From: Sphingopyxis sp.
GTDB lineage: Bacteria; Pseudomonadota; Alphaproteobacteria; Sphingomonadales; Sphingomonadaceae
NCBI RefSeq assembly: GCF_025869345.1
Contig: NZ_JAOZVW010000138.1
Span: 62,001-126,000, forward strand
Length of the DNA stretch: 64,000 nt
Reading direction: 5' to 3'
Below the pieces are notes generated by a model. The model saw nothing but the letters and a program-made list of their open reading frames with translations, ran no database searches and had not been told where the DNA came from. Every line of letters begins with the position of its first letter. Position 1 is the stretch's first letter. Of this stretch, positions 8,907 through 17,177 are shown one piece after another. Made by a program: the position numbers and the translations under genes.

Positions 8907-9527
8907 TCACTTATGGTCCGGCAGCAAAGCCCGCCACTCGTCGCGGGTGAGCTCCCAATAGTTCGAGATGCGGACCGATCCATCGGGCCGGATGCTCTGC
9001 CGCTCGCCTTTCGCCTTGAAGCCGGCAGCTTCGATCACGCGCGCGGACCGCACATTGTCCTGTGCCGCGGTGAGACCGATCAGCCGAACGCCGAGATGCT
9101 CGAACATCCATCCGAAGCTGCGCGCGGCACCCGCCTTGCCCCGGCCCCGGCCCTGCACGTCGGCCCGGCTTGCTCCGGCGAGTTCGGCGGCCGACCGTTC
9201 GGGCCAGATCGTGAAATAGGAATAACCCGAGACCTCGCCCTGTTCGTCGAGCGTTACCGCCAATATCGCTTCGCCACGCGCCTGCCGCTCGCGCGCCTTC
9301 GAAATCCAGTTTGCGATCACGTCGGGAGTGAAGGGCCGGGGAAGATCGTAGATCGGGTCGGAGATGGCGGGATCGGCCAGCAGGGCAATCAATCCGCCGA
9401 CATGAGCGAGGCTCGCGAAGCGATGCGCGGGGCTGAGGAGCGAGAGATCGGCATTGCGAACGGCGATGCGGATCGCCTCCACTTCCTGAGCCGTTACCTC
9501 CAGCTTCGTCGTGGGCGGCGCGCTCAT
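8907..9527 (-). CDS. GNAT-family N-acetyltransferase
   Basis: 206 residues from the ATG at 9527, which overlaps the stop of the thioesterase gene (ATGA). The second half has the RimJ/RimL-type acetyl-CoA core: a GRGRGKAGAARSF pyrophosphate loop, then LGVRLIGLTAAQDNVRSARV and IEAAGFKAKGERQ, the typical motif B of alanine/serine acetyltransferases. It would transfer an acetyl or acyl group to an amine; the substrate is unknown. It is the last gene of a four-gene operon with thioesterase, alpha/beta hydrolase and Rieske oxygenase. An upstream extension of the frame is antisense-like and was left out. Confidence 0.85.
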   Translation of the reverse strand: MSAPPTTKLEVTAQEVEAIRIAVRNADLSLLSPAHRFASLAHVGGLIALLADPAISDPIYDLPRPFTPDVIANWISKARERQARGEAILAVTLDEQGEVSGYSYFTIWPERSAAELAGASRADVQGRGRGKAGAARSFGWMFEHLGVRLIGLTAAQDNVRSARVIEAAGFKAKGERQSIRPDGSVRISNYWELTRDEWRALLPDHK

Positions 9528-10393
9528 CCTATTGACGCGCTTTCTTCCACTATGGGCGCCGGCGGTGATGGCGGGCGCTCGCGCAGCACCAGGGTCTGGG
9601 TGGCGAGTCCGATCGGGCCCCTTTCGTCGTAAAGCCGTGACAATGCGGTGCCGATTCCGCCGGCATGGACCTGCGTTTCGGATGCCAGTCCGATCCATTC
9701 ACCCTCCGCCGGACGGTGCAGGTGCAGGCTGAGATCGGCGTTGGCGAACAGATACTGTTCCGCCGACAATACCCAACTCACGCCGCTGCCGAAGTCGGCG
9801 GCCGCTGCCGCGCGCATGGCCGGCGATGTCGGCTGATCCTGGACCAGCGGAACGGTCAGGCGGAACCAGGTTGCGGCCGGCCCAGGCTGCGTTGAATCGC
9901 CCTGCGCCATGCGATGTTCCATCGCGCTATGGTAGAAGGAAATGCTGGTCGGCATCCCCGGAATGGTGAGGGGGTCATGGCATTCGGCCGGCGGGGGAAG
10001 CAGCCGTGCGGGCTGCCACCCGGGCGCGTCCGGCGGCAGGCGGAGCGTCTGGCCGCGGATGAGGAGGGCATGCGCGCGGGCCACCAGGCTCTCGCCCGCG
10101 AACAGGTCGATGGTTACGCGCGCGGTGGAGCGGCCGGGATATATGTCCCGATGCGTGGTCAGCGGCGCGACGGGCACCGGCTTGATCAATTCGATGCTGA
10201 GGCGTGACAATTGCCATTCGGGGTCGGGCAAGGCGTCCTCGGCAAGATAGGCGAACAAGGCGCCGGGGGCTCCGCCATGCTGCGCGCGTGCGTCCCATGG
10301 GCCGCGCGACAGGATGCTCGGATGCCAGATATCGCCTTGCCGGGCGAAGACCACGGGTTGATCGGGCGCTGCGGGAGGCGGGTTGTCAGGCAT
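9524..10393 (-). CDS. Acyl-CoA thioesterase-like protein (double hotdog, TesB type)
   Basis: About 289 residues from the ATG at 10393 (AAGGAAC lies just upstream). Two hotdog-like halves are visible: the first with GPWDARAQHGGAPGALFAYL and RLSIELIKPVPVAPL, the second ending in the TesB-like GTALSRLYDERGPIGLATQTL. Family members hydrolyse acyl-CoA thioesters. It overlaps the preceding hydrolase by eight bases and the following acetyltransferase by four. In this operon it may release a free acid from a CoA ester produced by ring or side-chain degradation (inference). Confidence 0.82.
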   Translation of the reverse strand: MPDNPPPAAPDQPVVFARQGDIWHPSILSRGPWDARAQHGGAPGALFAYLAEDALPDPEWQLSRLSIELIKPVPVAPLTTHRDIYPGRSTARVTIDLFAGESLVARAHALLIRGQTLRLPPDAPGWQPARLLPPPAECHDPLTIPGMPTSISFYHSAMEHRMAQGDSTQPGPAATWFRLTVPLVQDQPTSPAMRAAAAADFGSGVSWVLSAEQYLFANADLSLHLHRPAEGEWIGLASETQVHAGGIGTALSRLYDERGPIGLATQTLVLRERPPSPPAPIVEESASIG

Positions 10394-11261
10394 GATGTTC
10401 CTTGGGCAGGGCTCGTCTGGAAAAGGCGACGATGGCGTCGTTGAAGATATCGTTGCGGTCGCCCGCGACCATGTGGCCCGCGCCCGCGATATCGGCGACC
10501 TCGAGCCGGGGGAGCCGCCGACGGAAGGCTGCGATGCTGGCATCGCTCACGACATCGCTCGACAGGCCGCGGACGAGCAGAACGGGAAGGTCGGGGAGGG
10601 TGGTCAGCGTTTCGGCGGCTTCCGGCATCGTGCCGAGTGTGCTCGACCGATTCCTGTCCAGCATCCGCGGATCCCAGTGCCAGTAGAGCCGCCCGTCGTC
10701 GCGGTGGCGGAGATTCTTCATCAGGCCGCCCGTATCGCGCGTCCGGGCCCGGTGCGGATTATAGGCATCGACGGCGGCGGCCGCCTCTTCGATCGAAGCG
10801 AAGCCGCCGCGGTGGCCGTGCATGAAGGAGAGGACGCGTTCGATGCCGCGGGACTCGGGTTCGGGGACGATATCGACCAGCACCAGCCCCACGGGCCGCA
10901 AGCCTTCGTGGATCGCCTGGATGGCGGTCGCACCGCCGAGCGAGGCGCCGACAAGGATGAACGGGGTTCGCAGGAGGCTGGCCACGGCCTTCAGGTCGCT
11001 GGCCCGGTCAGCAAGGGAATAGGCGCCACCGGGCGACCAGTCGCTGTCGCCGTGCCCGCGCGCGTCGAAGTTCAGCGTCTGCAATCCCTCGGCGCGCAGG
11101 CGCGTCACCGCCCGGCTCCAGCTATGCCGCGTCTGGCCCCCGCCATGGAGCAGGATCACCGCCGGGGCGTCTGCTGGACCGCCATGGTCGGCGACGAGAT
11201 CGAGGCCATCGGGCGAACGGATGATGCGCTGCTGTTGCGCCCTGTCCCGAGCGCCGGTCAT
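10386..11261 (-). CDS. Alpha/beta hydrolase
   Basis: 291 residues from the ATG at 11261, which overlaps the Rieske oxygenase stop (ATGA). The fold shows the oxyanion HGGGQTRHSW, FDARGHGDSDW, the nucleophile elbow VGASLGGATA and the late histidine in AGAGHMVAGDRN, so the Ser-Asp-His triad is intact. It looks like esterases and C-C bond hydrolases used after ring oxidation. The substrate is unknown; the coupling to an oxygenase suggests it acts on the oxygenase product or removes an ester before oxidation. Confidence 0.88.
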   Translation of the reverse strand: MTGARDRAQQQRIIRSPDGLDLVADHGGPADAPAVILLHGGGQTRHSWSRAVTRLRAEGLQTLNFDARGHGDSDWSPGGAYSLADRASDLKAVASLLRTPFILVGASLGGATAIQAIHEGLRPVGLVLVDIVPEPESRGIERVLSFMHGHRGGFASIEEAAAAVDAYNPHRARTRDTGGLMKNLRHRDDGRLYWHWDPRMLDRNRSSTLGTMPEAAETLTTLPDLPVLLVRGLSSDVVSDASIAAFRRRLPRLEVADIAGAGHMVAGDRNDIFNDAIVAFSRRALPKEHHA

Positions 11262-12424
11262 TCCGGCTTCCGCGTGGGGGCGGGGTCGAGATACTCCGCA
11301 ACCGTTCGATTGAATCGGTCGAGCGCCCCCTCGAACCGCCCGAACAGGACATGATCGTTGGCGCCTGAGGCCAGCCCGGCGTGAACGCCTTCGCCGATCT
11401 TCATGTCCTCCTCGAGCGTCTTGATGGTGATAGCGTGGTTGCGCTGCCAATGATCACGGCTCTTCCCCCCGGCCGGCTCGCTGCCGGTCGGGGCGAGTGT
11501 CGCCAGACGAAGTCCGGTGCGGCCGGGCGCGAGCGGTTCCTGCCGGATCCAGACAACATGGTCCTGCTGAACGAGGAACTGGGTCGTGGGGAACAGCGTG
11601 TAGACGAGATTGGCATGGTCGCGGATCCGCCAGCCGTCCCGCGCAGCCTCGGGAAGCAGCGCCATGCTCGTGCGCGGCAGGACCGACCGCAGATGCGGCC
11701 CGAATGCGCGATAGCTGGAGAGGTTGTCCTCGAAATAGGGGCCGATGGTATCGCGATGCGCGACGCGGAAGTGATAGGATTCGATCCCGCCTTCGATCAG
11801 GATCTTCCAGTTGGCGTCGCACGTTCGGCGGTCTTCGGCCGCGATCGTCATTGCGGTCATTCCCAGCGCATCGAGCTCGCCCGCAAGCGGCGCGAAATAG
11901 TCGTCGAAGTCAAAGACGCCGCCGGGATCGCCGACCACCCAGATGAAACCGAACGCTTCCTTTACGGGGAGGGGCTTCAGGCCCAGCGCTGCCTTGTCGA
12001 TCCCGCCGAACCCGTTCTCGAAATGAGGCGCTCCGACAAGCGGACCCGAATTGGCGTAGGTCCAGCCATGATAGGGACAGGTGAAGCGATTGGCGCAGCC
12101 CGCCGCTGCCTCGACCAGCCGCGCGCCGCGGTGGCGGCAGACGTTGTGAAAGCCGTGCGCCACGCCATGCTTGTCGCGCGTCAGCAGGACGGGCAGGCCG
12201 TAGACGTCGCAGCGCAGAAAGGCCCCGGCGCCCGCGAGTTCGCTGATATGCGCGGCGGCGTGGGGCAGGCGGTGCATGATCGTGTCGCGCTCGTGGGCAA
12301 ACCCGGCTTCGCTGAGATAGTGCTCGACCGGGTTCCGCGTGACGGCTTCGTCGACGAAGAATGTTTTGGACGCGGCGAGCGCCCGCAATTCGTCGATGAG
12401 CTCAAGTTCGACCTTGCGGTCCAT
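11258..12424 (-). CDS. Rieske aromatic-ring-hydroxylating oxygenase, alpha subunit
   Basis: 388 residues. The Rieske 2Fe-2S motif is CRHRGARLVE then CPYHGWTY, with ligands Cys-His and Cys-His, near residues 85-110. The mononuclear iron site is NWKILIEGGIESYHFRVAH, giving His-x4-His. These enzymes add oxygen to aromatic or N-methyl substrates using electrons from a separate reductase. No beta subunit, ferredoxin or reductase is adjacent, which is typical of homotrimeric alpha-only oxygenases. It is the first gene of its operon and faces a TetR regulator with two operator dyads in between, so it is probably induced by its substrate. Confidence 0.9.
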   Translation of the reverse strand: MDRKVELELIDELRALAASKTFFVDEAVTRNPVEHYLSEAGFAHERDTIMHRLPHAAAHISELAGAGAFLRCDVYGLPVLLTRDKHGVAHGFHNVCRHRGARLVEAAAGCANRFTCPYHGWTYANSGPLVGAPHFENGFGGIDKAALGLKPLPVKEAFGFIWVVGDPGGVFDFDDYFAPLAGELDALGMTAMTIAAEDRRTCDANWKILIEGGIESYHFRVAHRDTIGPYFEDNLSSYRAFGPHLRSVLPRTSMALLPEAARDGWRIRDHANLVYTLFPTTQFLVQQDHVVWIRQEPLAPGRTGLRLATLAPTGSEPAGGKSRDHWQRNHAITIKTLEEDMKIGEGVHAGLASGANDHVLFGRFEGALDRFNRTVAEYLDPAPTRKPE

Positions 12425-12435
12425 ACGAATCCCCT

Positions 12436-12471
12436 TACCGGTTGGTAGGGACGTTGACTTACCGATCGGTA
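12436..12471. promoter_or_regulatory. Two TetR operator dyads between the Rieske operon and tetR
   Basis: taccggttggta (12436-12447, one mismatch) and taccgatcggta (12460-12471, perfect) share the pattern ttaccgnnnggtagg and are centred 24 bp apart. They occupy most of the 65-base gap between two divergent genes. This is the classic layout of a self-regulating TetR repressor. Confidence 0.75.
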
Positions 12472-12489
12472 GGCGTCAAGCCATGACGC

Positions 12490-13110
12490 ATGGCCACGGC
12501 TTTCAGAACCTCCGCCTCGACCCGCGACCGCATGATCGCGGAGGCGCGCGCTTTATTTGCGGCACGGGGCTTCTACGGGGTCAGCATCGCCCAGATCGCT
12601 GCGGAGCTCGGCCTGACGAAGCAGGCGTTGCTCCATCATTTCGGAACCAAGGAGCGGCTCTATGGACTGGTGCTGGAACAGATTGCGGAGGAACTGGCCG
12701 ATCTGAAAGGGGCCCTGGAACCGGGTGTCGATCCGGCGCGTCGGCTACAGGATTGGGTCGTCGCCATGATCTCCGACACGCCGCCCCGTATCGAACGGTC
12801 GCGGTTGCTGATGCGTGAAATTCTCGACAACCCGGTCCGGGCTGAGAGCGCGGGTTCCTGGTATCTCAAGCCATTTCTCGACGAACTCGTGATGATGCTT
12901 CGCAGCGTGCCGGGTTGGTCGGAGGCGTCGGACGCTCAATTACGCGCCACGGTCGTTCAACTCCTTGGCGCCGTCAACTATCATGCTGTCTCCGGCCCGA
13001 CCTTCCGGGGCATCTTTGGGGCAGAAGCGGCGCAGGCCATGAACGGGATATTCGCGGCGCAGTTGCAGCATATGCTGCGCGCCGTGCTGACGGCAGGGCC
13101 GGGGGCGTGA
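12490..13110 (+). CDS. TetR-family transcriptional regulator
   Basis: 206 residues. The N-terminal helix-turn-helix reads FAARGFYGVSIAQIAAELGLTKQALLHHFGTKERL (shown in pieces: GFYGVSIAQIAAELGLT, then QALLHHFGTKERLYG), a textbook TetR domain at about residues 12-58. The C-terminal ligand domain is unassigned. The start is weakly supplied with a ribosome site, and the nearer operator ends 18 bases before it, so repression would block its own transcription. It is divergent from the Rieske operon, which it most likely represses until an aromatic effector binds. Confidence 0.92.
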   Translation: MATAFRTSASTRDRMIAEARALFAARGFYGVSIAQIAAELGLTKQALLHHFGTKERLYGLVLEQIAEELADLKGALEPGVDPARRLQDWVVAMISDTPPRIERSRLLMREILDNPVRAESAGSWYLKPFLDELVMMLRSVPGWSEASDAQLRATVVQLLGAVNYHAVSGPTFRGIFGAEAAQAMNGIFAAQLQHMLRAVLTAGPGA

Positions 13111-13432
13111 AAGCAACAAGTTATTCGCGGGTTTGATCGCCACCGGTCTTTTCCAAGGGGCGTGGGTTTTGAGATCACGCGCTTTCCCTTAGTGGGCTCG
13201 ATCTTGATCATGCGCCTCAGTGCATCGAACGTGTAGCGCGCGGAATGCCCGGGCCATTGGAATTTGCCCCCGATCACGCGGCGGCGCCGGTCGCGCGCCA
13301 GGCCAGATCGTCGTGTCGGCAGCGCCGGCCAGCGGCCCATCGAGAGCGGCCCATCGAGATTGTGTGCGGCAAGTCCTGCAAATAGCAGCATAGCCTGCCG
13401 CTGTGAAACTGGCGCGCCGACTTCTGGCAGCC
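13111..13432. other. Convergent intergenic region, unassigned
   Basis: This lies between the ends of tetR and the LuxR gene. It holds no complete gene I can support. A minus-strand frame reads plausibly for about 45 residues (for example KFQWPGHSARYTFDALRRMI) but has no recognisable family and overruns the LuxR end, so it may be a fragment. It contains the 14-bp tandem duplication listed separately. No clear terminator hairpin with a T-run was seen. Confidence 0.4.
13332..13359. repeat. 14-bp perfect tandem duplication
   Basis: gcggcccatcgaga occurs twice in a row (13332-13345 and 13346-13359). Fourteen bases would shift a frame, so if this region was once coding the duplication could have inactivated it. 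Confidence 0.8.
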
Positions 13433-14533
13433 TCAAGCACCCGAGTTTCCGCCATGGGGCGCGGCCGGGAAGGTGGCCAGCAGCCTGACCAGCGAAATCT
13501 GGCGCGTGACGCCGGTTTTGTGAAACAGCGATTTCAGTTGGGTGCGGAGCGTCTCGCGCGTGACCCCGCGCTGGCCGGCGATCTCCTCCAGCGAATGGTC
13601 CGCATGCAGTCGCGACGCAAGGTCGGCCTCCATGGCCGACAAGCCATAGGCCTCTCGCAGCGCGACTTGCCAATCGGGGCCGGGAGCGGCGTCCGGGTCG
13701 TCGACCCGCAACAGCACTCCGGCGTCGCCATCGAAACCCGCCGGCAAGAGGCGCAGGCGATAGGGACGGCGCCCGGACGGACGCGGGCAAAGCAGTGCGG
13801 TGCGGGCCCCGGCGATCCGGTCGATGATGGCGCCCGCCGCAGCGCGCAGTTTCGTCTCGATGCCGATCGGCAGGACAAGCCGCCGGTCGCGCAGGAAAAT
13901 GCCGTCGCGTTTATCCAGCAGGCGCTCGGCGGCGGCGGAGATCGCAACGACCCGCAGGTTGCGGTCGAGGTGCAGGATCGCCTCGCCGCTCTGATCGACG
14001 AGGTTTTGAAGCCTTGCCCCCCGGGCCCGCTCGACCGCGAGCGTGCGTCGCAGCGCAACGACGCGGCGGACATGATCGTAAACCTCATCGAGCCGCCGCT
14101 CGTCCCCCGCGGTGAAGGCGGCGTCGCCGGCGGCGCGGTGAACTCCCAGCATCAGCCCTTCGCGTCCGGGTAGCGGGGCGACGCTCAGGCAGCGTCCCGT
14201 ATCGTCGCCGGCCTGGCGTATCAAATCATTGTAGAAGGCAGTCCGCTGGAACCTCTTCGGTGACATGGCCTTGTCCAGAGCGGCGGCGCGGCCGAAGCGG
14301 CCGAGGTTCAGCGACAATGTCATCCAGGGATCGTCGTGCACGAAGTGCTCGGCGTAGGTGGTCAGTGACCCCTGGTCCCACCAGTTCGCTTTGACCGCCG
14401 TCGCGACCCTGTTCTCCAGAAAGATCAGGAGTGCGGAACGGGTGCCGCACGCCTCCGCGACCCGGTCTGCGAGATCGTCGAAGGCGCAATCGTCTTCGAC
14501 CGCGGCGTAAATCCCATCGAGATCGATTCTCAT
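13433..14533 (-). CDS. LuxR-family transcriptional regulator
   Basis: 366 residues. The C-terminal 60 residues form a LuxR-type helix-turn-helix (LSAMEADLASRLHADHSLEE, then RGVTRETLRTQLKSLFHKTG). The first 300 residues are a sensor region with no receiver or autoinducer signature that I recognise; a PAS-like segment (LVDQSGEAILHLDRNLRVV) starts near residue 185. This architecture is frequent in sphingomonads and other alpha-proteobacteria. It is divergent from the secreted MORN-like protein, with 147 bases between the starts, and could control it. Confidence 0.88.
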   Translation of the reverse strand: MRIDLDGIYAAVEDDCAFDDLADRVAEACGTRSALLIFLENRVATAVKANWWDQGSLTTYAEHFVHDDPWMTLSLNLGRFGRAAALDKAMSPKRFQRTAFYNDLIRQAGDDTGRCLSVAPLPGREGLMLGVHRAAGDAAFTAGDERRLDEVYDHVRRVVALRRTLAVERARGARLQNLVDQSGEAILHLDRNLRVVAISAAAERLLDKRDGIFLRDRRLVLPIGIETKLRAAAGAIIDRIAGARTALLCPRPSGRRPYRLRLLPAGFDGDAGVLLRVDDPDAAPGPDWQVALREAYGLSAMEADLASRLHADHSLEEIAGQRGVTRETLRTQLKSLFHKTGVTRQISLVRLLATFPAAPHGGNSGA

Positions 14534-14680
14534 CCGCGCCCCTCAATCCGCTCCCGGCCCTGATTATCCCGTCGCTGATTTCGCAACAAGCCGCATCCTT
14601 CACCCGAACGGGGGAAGCGCGTCCCGACGGGCGAGATTATGAACGCGGAGCAGATGACATGGAAACGGAAGGAACGGCGG

Positions 14681-15715
14681 ATGGTCGATGGCGTTGTCGG
14701 CATGAGAGGCGAGCCGCCGGCGGCGGGGCGCATGGCACTTGTCGCCATGCTTTGCGCCATGGCTTTGCTCGCGATGGCGCTGGCTTTTCCGAGCGCTGTC
14801 TCGGCGCAAACCCACAGCGGCGGCCGTGCCGACTATGACACCCCGGAACTCGTGGATCTCAATATCGCGAAGGTCACTTTTCGAGGCGGCTGCTTCAGTT
14901 ATGAATTTGGCGGAAACGGGGGGTTTATCGATTCCGAAGAGGATGATTTCATCTGGACGGGGGAATGCGTAGCCGGACAACCAATAAACGGACCGGGCAT
15001 TTTCAGAAGAATCACGTTGAGCGGAAGCCTCAAGGGCGATTGGACCGAGACGTCTTCCTTCTATGAAAATGGTGTTCAAAGCGGGAAATATAGCTGGAAA
15101 TCCTATGTGGCCTGGAACCCTCCGGGTGAGCGGGACTTCAATGGTTCGGGCAGCATCACGCGCGGCTGTGACGACGCCGAGAATGACGAATATTGCGCCG
15201 AAGACTTCTCGACCCTTGCGAAAAGGCTGAGCACGAGCGGGGTCGGTATGCGAGCCGCCGCCAGCGCGACCGGCGGCGCGGTGGGACAAAATCGCGGCAA
15301 GGGGGGCAACCCCGACTGGATGTACGACGATGCCGATCACGGCAAATGCGTGTCGGTCGAAGGGGTGCCGGCAACCGGCGGTGGCGGATTGGCCTATGGT
15401 CATTACAAGCTGATCAACAGCTGCGCCTACCCGCTCGAGATGCGGCTCTGTATCACCCCCGACCGGCTCGACGGCAGCGACAGCAATTACGACCTTCATC
15501 AGGACGGCGCGAAATGTCCGGGCATGGGCTGGGGCGCTGGTACGATCGATGCCAACGAGGTGCAGAACGCGCGCGAGTGGTTCGAATATAATCGGCTGAA
15601 ATGGGACATTCAGGTTTGCCGCAAGGGATGGGACTTCGTCGGCGAGGACGACCATTATCCCTCGGATATTCTGGGCCTGCCCTACGGCTGTCGAACACGG
15701 CGGCCCAGCAAATAG
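14681..15715 (+). CDS. Secreted cysteine-rich protein with MORN-like N-terminus
   Basis: About 344 residues from ATG 14681 (GGAAGGA seven bases upstream; an in-frame ATG at 14639 is possible). A long hydrophobic signal peptide ends at VSAQ. The N-terminal part has MORN-like repeats (FIWTGECVAGQPINGPGIF and ENGVQSGKYSW). The C-terminal part, from GKCVSVEG through INSCAYPLEMRLCIT to YGCRTRR, looks like a small disulfide-stabilised domain. Ten cysteines are spread over the mature chain, enough for five disulfides, so it is likely periplasmic or exported. Function unknown. A terminator follows at 15816. Confidence 0.75.
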   Translation: MVDGVVGMRGEPPAAGRMALVAMLCAMALLAMALAFPSAVSAQTHSGGRADYDTPELVDLNIAKVTFRGGCFSYEFGGNGGFIDSEEDDFIWTGECVAGQPINGPGIFRRITLSGSLKGDWTETSSFYENGVQSGKYSWKSYVAWNPPGERDFNGSGSITRGCDDAENDEYCAEDFSTLAKRLSTSGVGMRAAASATGGAVGQNRGKGGNPDWMYDDADHGKCVSVEGVPATGGGGLAYGHYKLINSCAYPLEMRLCITPDRLDGSDSNYDLHQDGAKCPGMGWGAGTIDANEVQNAREWFEYNRLKWDIQVCRKGWDFVGEDDHYPSDILGLPYGCRTRRPSK

Positions 15716-15726
15716 AATGGTTCCAA

Positions 15727-15794
15727 GGTCAGGCCGCACAGCGCTCAAGCCCTCGTCCGCTTTCTGAGGTTCGGCACCTAGAAGCGGCCTGACC
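15727..15794. repeat. 11-bp inverted repeat with 46-bp spacer
   Basis: ggtcaggccgc (15727-15737) is matched by gcggcctgacc (15784-15794). It lies just after the secreted-protein stop codon. It could fold the 3' end of the mRNA or be an old insertion scar; there is no adjacent transposase. Confidence 0.5.
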
Positions 15795-15815
15795 GCAACC
15801 GGCCATCACCAACGT

Positions 15816-15850
15816 CGATGTCCCCGAGTTCCCCGGGACATCGTTATTAT
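15816..15850 (+). terminator. Rho-independent terminator after the secreted protein gene
   Basis: A 9-bp perfect stem, cgatgtccc paired with gggacatcg, has a 10-base loop and is followed by the T-rich ttattatt. The T-run is on the plus-strand side, so it terminates the secreted-protein transcript. Confidence 0.7.
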
Positions 15851-15879
15851 TGCTCGCCGAAAGTCGCTATTTGACATCA

Positions 15880-17160
15880 TTACATAGCGGATAGAATCAA
15901 TCTCTTACACGCCTGCACGACCGGCCCGATTAGCCGGGCGTCCACGCAGCGCGCGTCATCCTCGGCAATATGATGGAAGCGGTGGGCGCCGAAGATGCCA
16001 GCGATCGAGAGGTAGCCGGCCGCTGCGATGGTAGCGAGCTCTCCGGCAGCGCCCGGCCCGACCGGATAAGCCATTTCGAGCCCCGCGAGACCGGCAAAAG
16101 CGGCACGCGCTTCGCCGACCAACGCCTCGCTTGCAAGCAGGAAGCGCTGCGGGTCGGCACTGGGCAATGGCGACAGGCGTCCGCCGCCGAGTTCATGCCA
16201 CTCGCGCGCCGCGACATTGGCGCCGAGGTGCAGCCAAAATGCGGTGGCGTCGGGGGCGGGGGCGTTGGCGGAGAGTGTGTGCGCGGCGCCGAGATTCTCG
16301 TATTCGTGGCCGCTGTTGCACAGGAAGAGCAGGTCGTGATCGGGCAGCGCGGTGGGCGCCCAACGCGCGAGCGCGAGCCAGCTTGCGATGCCCGGACCGC
16401 GTTCGCCGGCACACGCGGTCCATCCCGATCGCGGGGTTGAAACGACCAGCCATCGGCCCTTGCCGCGATCGATCCGCCCGGCGAGGTTGAAGGCGGCTCG
16501 GGTTTTCGCCTCGCCATCGATCACCAGCGTCGCCTCTGCGCCAGTGAGGGCGCGCAAGGGAGCGGTCCGGTCGGGCGCAATGGTCGCCACCGGGCGCCCG
16601 AAACCCGACGCGCGGGCGTCGCAATTTAGCGCGGCGGCCTTGCCCGTCGGGCCGTGCGTGACGAAGAGCACGGCCCGCGCATCTGCAGCAAACAGCTGAG
16701 GCAGGAGCGTGCGGATCGCCCCGTCGTTCATGCTCGACCAGCGGGCGTGGGGAAGATCGACCAGCGCGATCGTGCCCGCAAGATCGCTGGGCATCTCCTG
16801 CCCGGCGCTCATCGGTGCGAGTGGAGCCGTCACGCCGGCGGGGCCGGTCGAAACGACGATTCCCGCCGGGATGACGGGGATGATGTCTGCGCCGACGGCC
16901 AGCCGCGCATCGTGAAGGTCGAACCCCGGCACCGGGAAATCCTGCCGCGTCGTAGCGAAGCCGGCAGCGCGCAACTCCTGCTCCAACCACCGGCCACAAT
17001 CCCGATCGCCCGGACCGCCCGAGAGCTTGACGCCGAATGCAATATAGCGGTCGAGGTCTGCGGCAAGCGTTTCGGCCGCCCTGGCCTCGCCCCCCTTTTC
17101 GCGCAAGGCTCCGGCGATCACCGTGCCGCCGGTTCCCTGCAATAGCTGACGTCGCATCAT
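15880..17160 (-). CDS. M28-like secreted protein with degenerate zinc site
   Basis: 426 residues from the ATG at 17160, with a Tat-like signal (MMRRQLLQGTGG). The overall order follows M28 aminopeptidases: a PA-like insert (about residues 110-220), then CNSGHEYENLGA where M28 enzymes have the catalytic Glu-Glu, and HRFHHIAEDD where they have the final His ligand. The first zinc motif (normally HxDS followed by GANDNGSG) reads STPRSGW and GERGPGIASW, so two usual ligands are missing. It may be a non-peptidase or a binding protein. It lies 17 bases after the sulfatase in the same operon. The frame extends upstream into antisense of the sulfatase, which was excluded. Confidence 0.75.
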   Translation of the reverse strand: MMRRQLLQGTGGTVIAGALREKGGEARAAETLAADLDRYIAFGVKLSGGPGDRDCGRWLEQELRAAGFATTRQDFPVPGFDLHDARLAVGADIIPVIPAGIVVSTGPAGVTAPLAPMSAGQEMPSDLAGTIALVDLPHARWSSMNDGAIRTLLPQLFAADARAVLFVTHGPTGKAAALNCDARASGFGRPVATIAPDRTAPLRALTGAEATLVIDGEAKTRAAFNLAGRIDRGKGRWLVVSTPRSGWTACAGERGPGIASWLALARWAPTALPDHDLLFLCNSGHEYENLGAAHTLSANAPAPDATAFWLHLGANVAAREWHELGGGRLSPLPSADPQRFLLASEALVGEARAAFAGLAGLEMAYPVGPGAAGELATIAAAGYLSIAGIFGAHRFHHIAEDDARCVDARLIGPVVQACKRLILSAM

Positions 17161-17177
17161 ATGTGCACTCGATCGGG

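Noticed and set aside
14600-15748. A 382-residue minus-strand open frame opposite the secreted protein
   Set aside because: The plus strand has a signal peptide, ribosome site, paired cysteines and a terminator; the minus frame has no start signal or family.
15727-15794. Insertion sequence ends
   Set aside because: The 11-bp inverted repeat encloses only 46 bases with no coding capacity and no visible target-site duplication.
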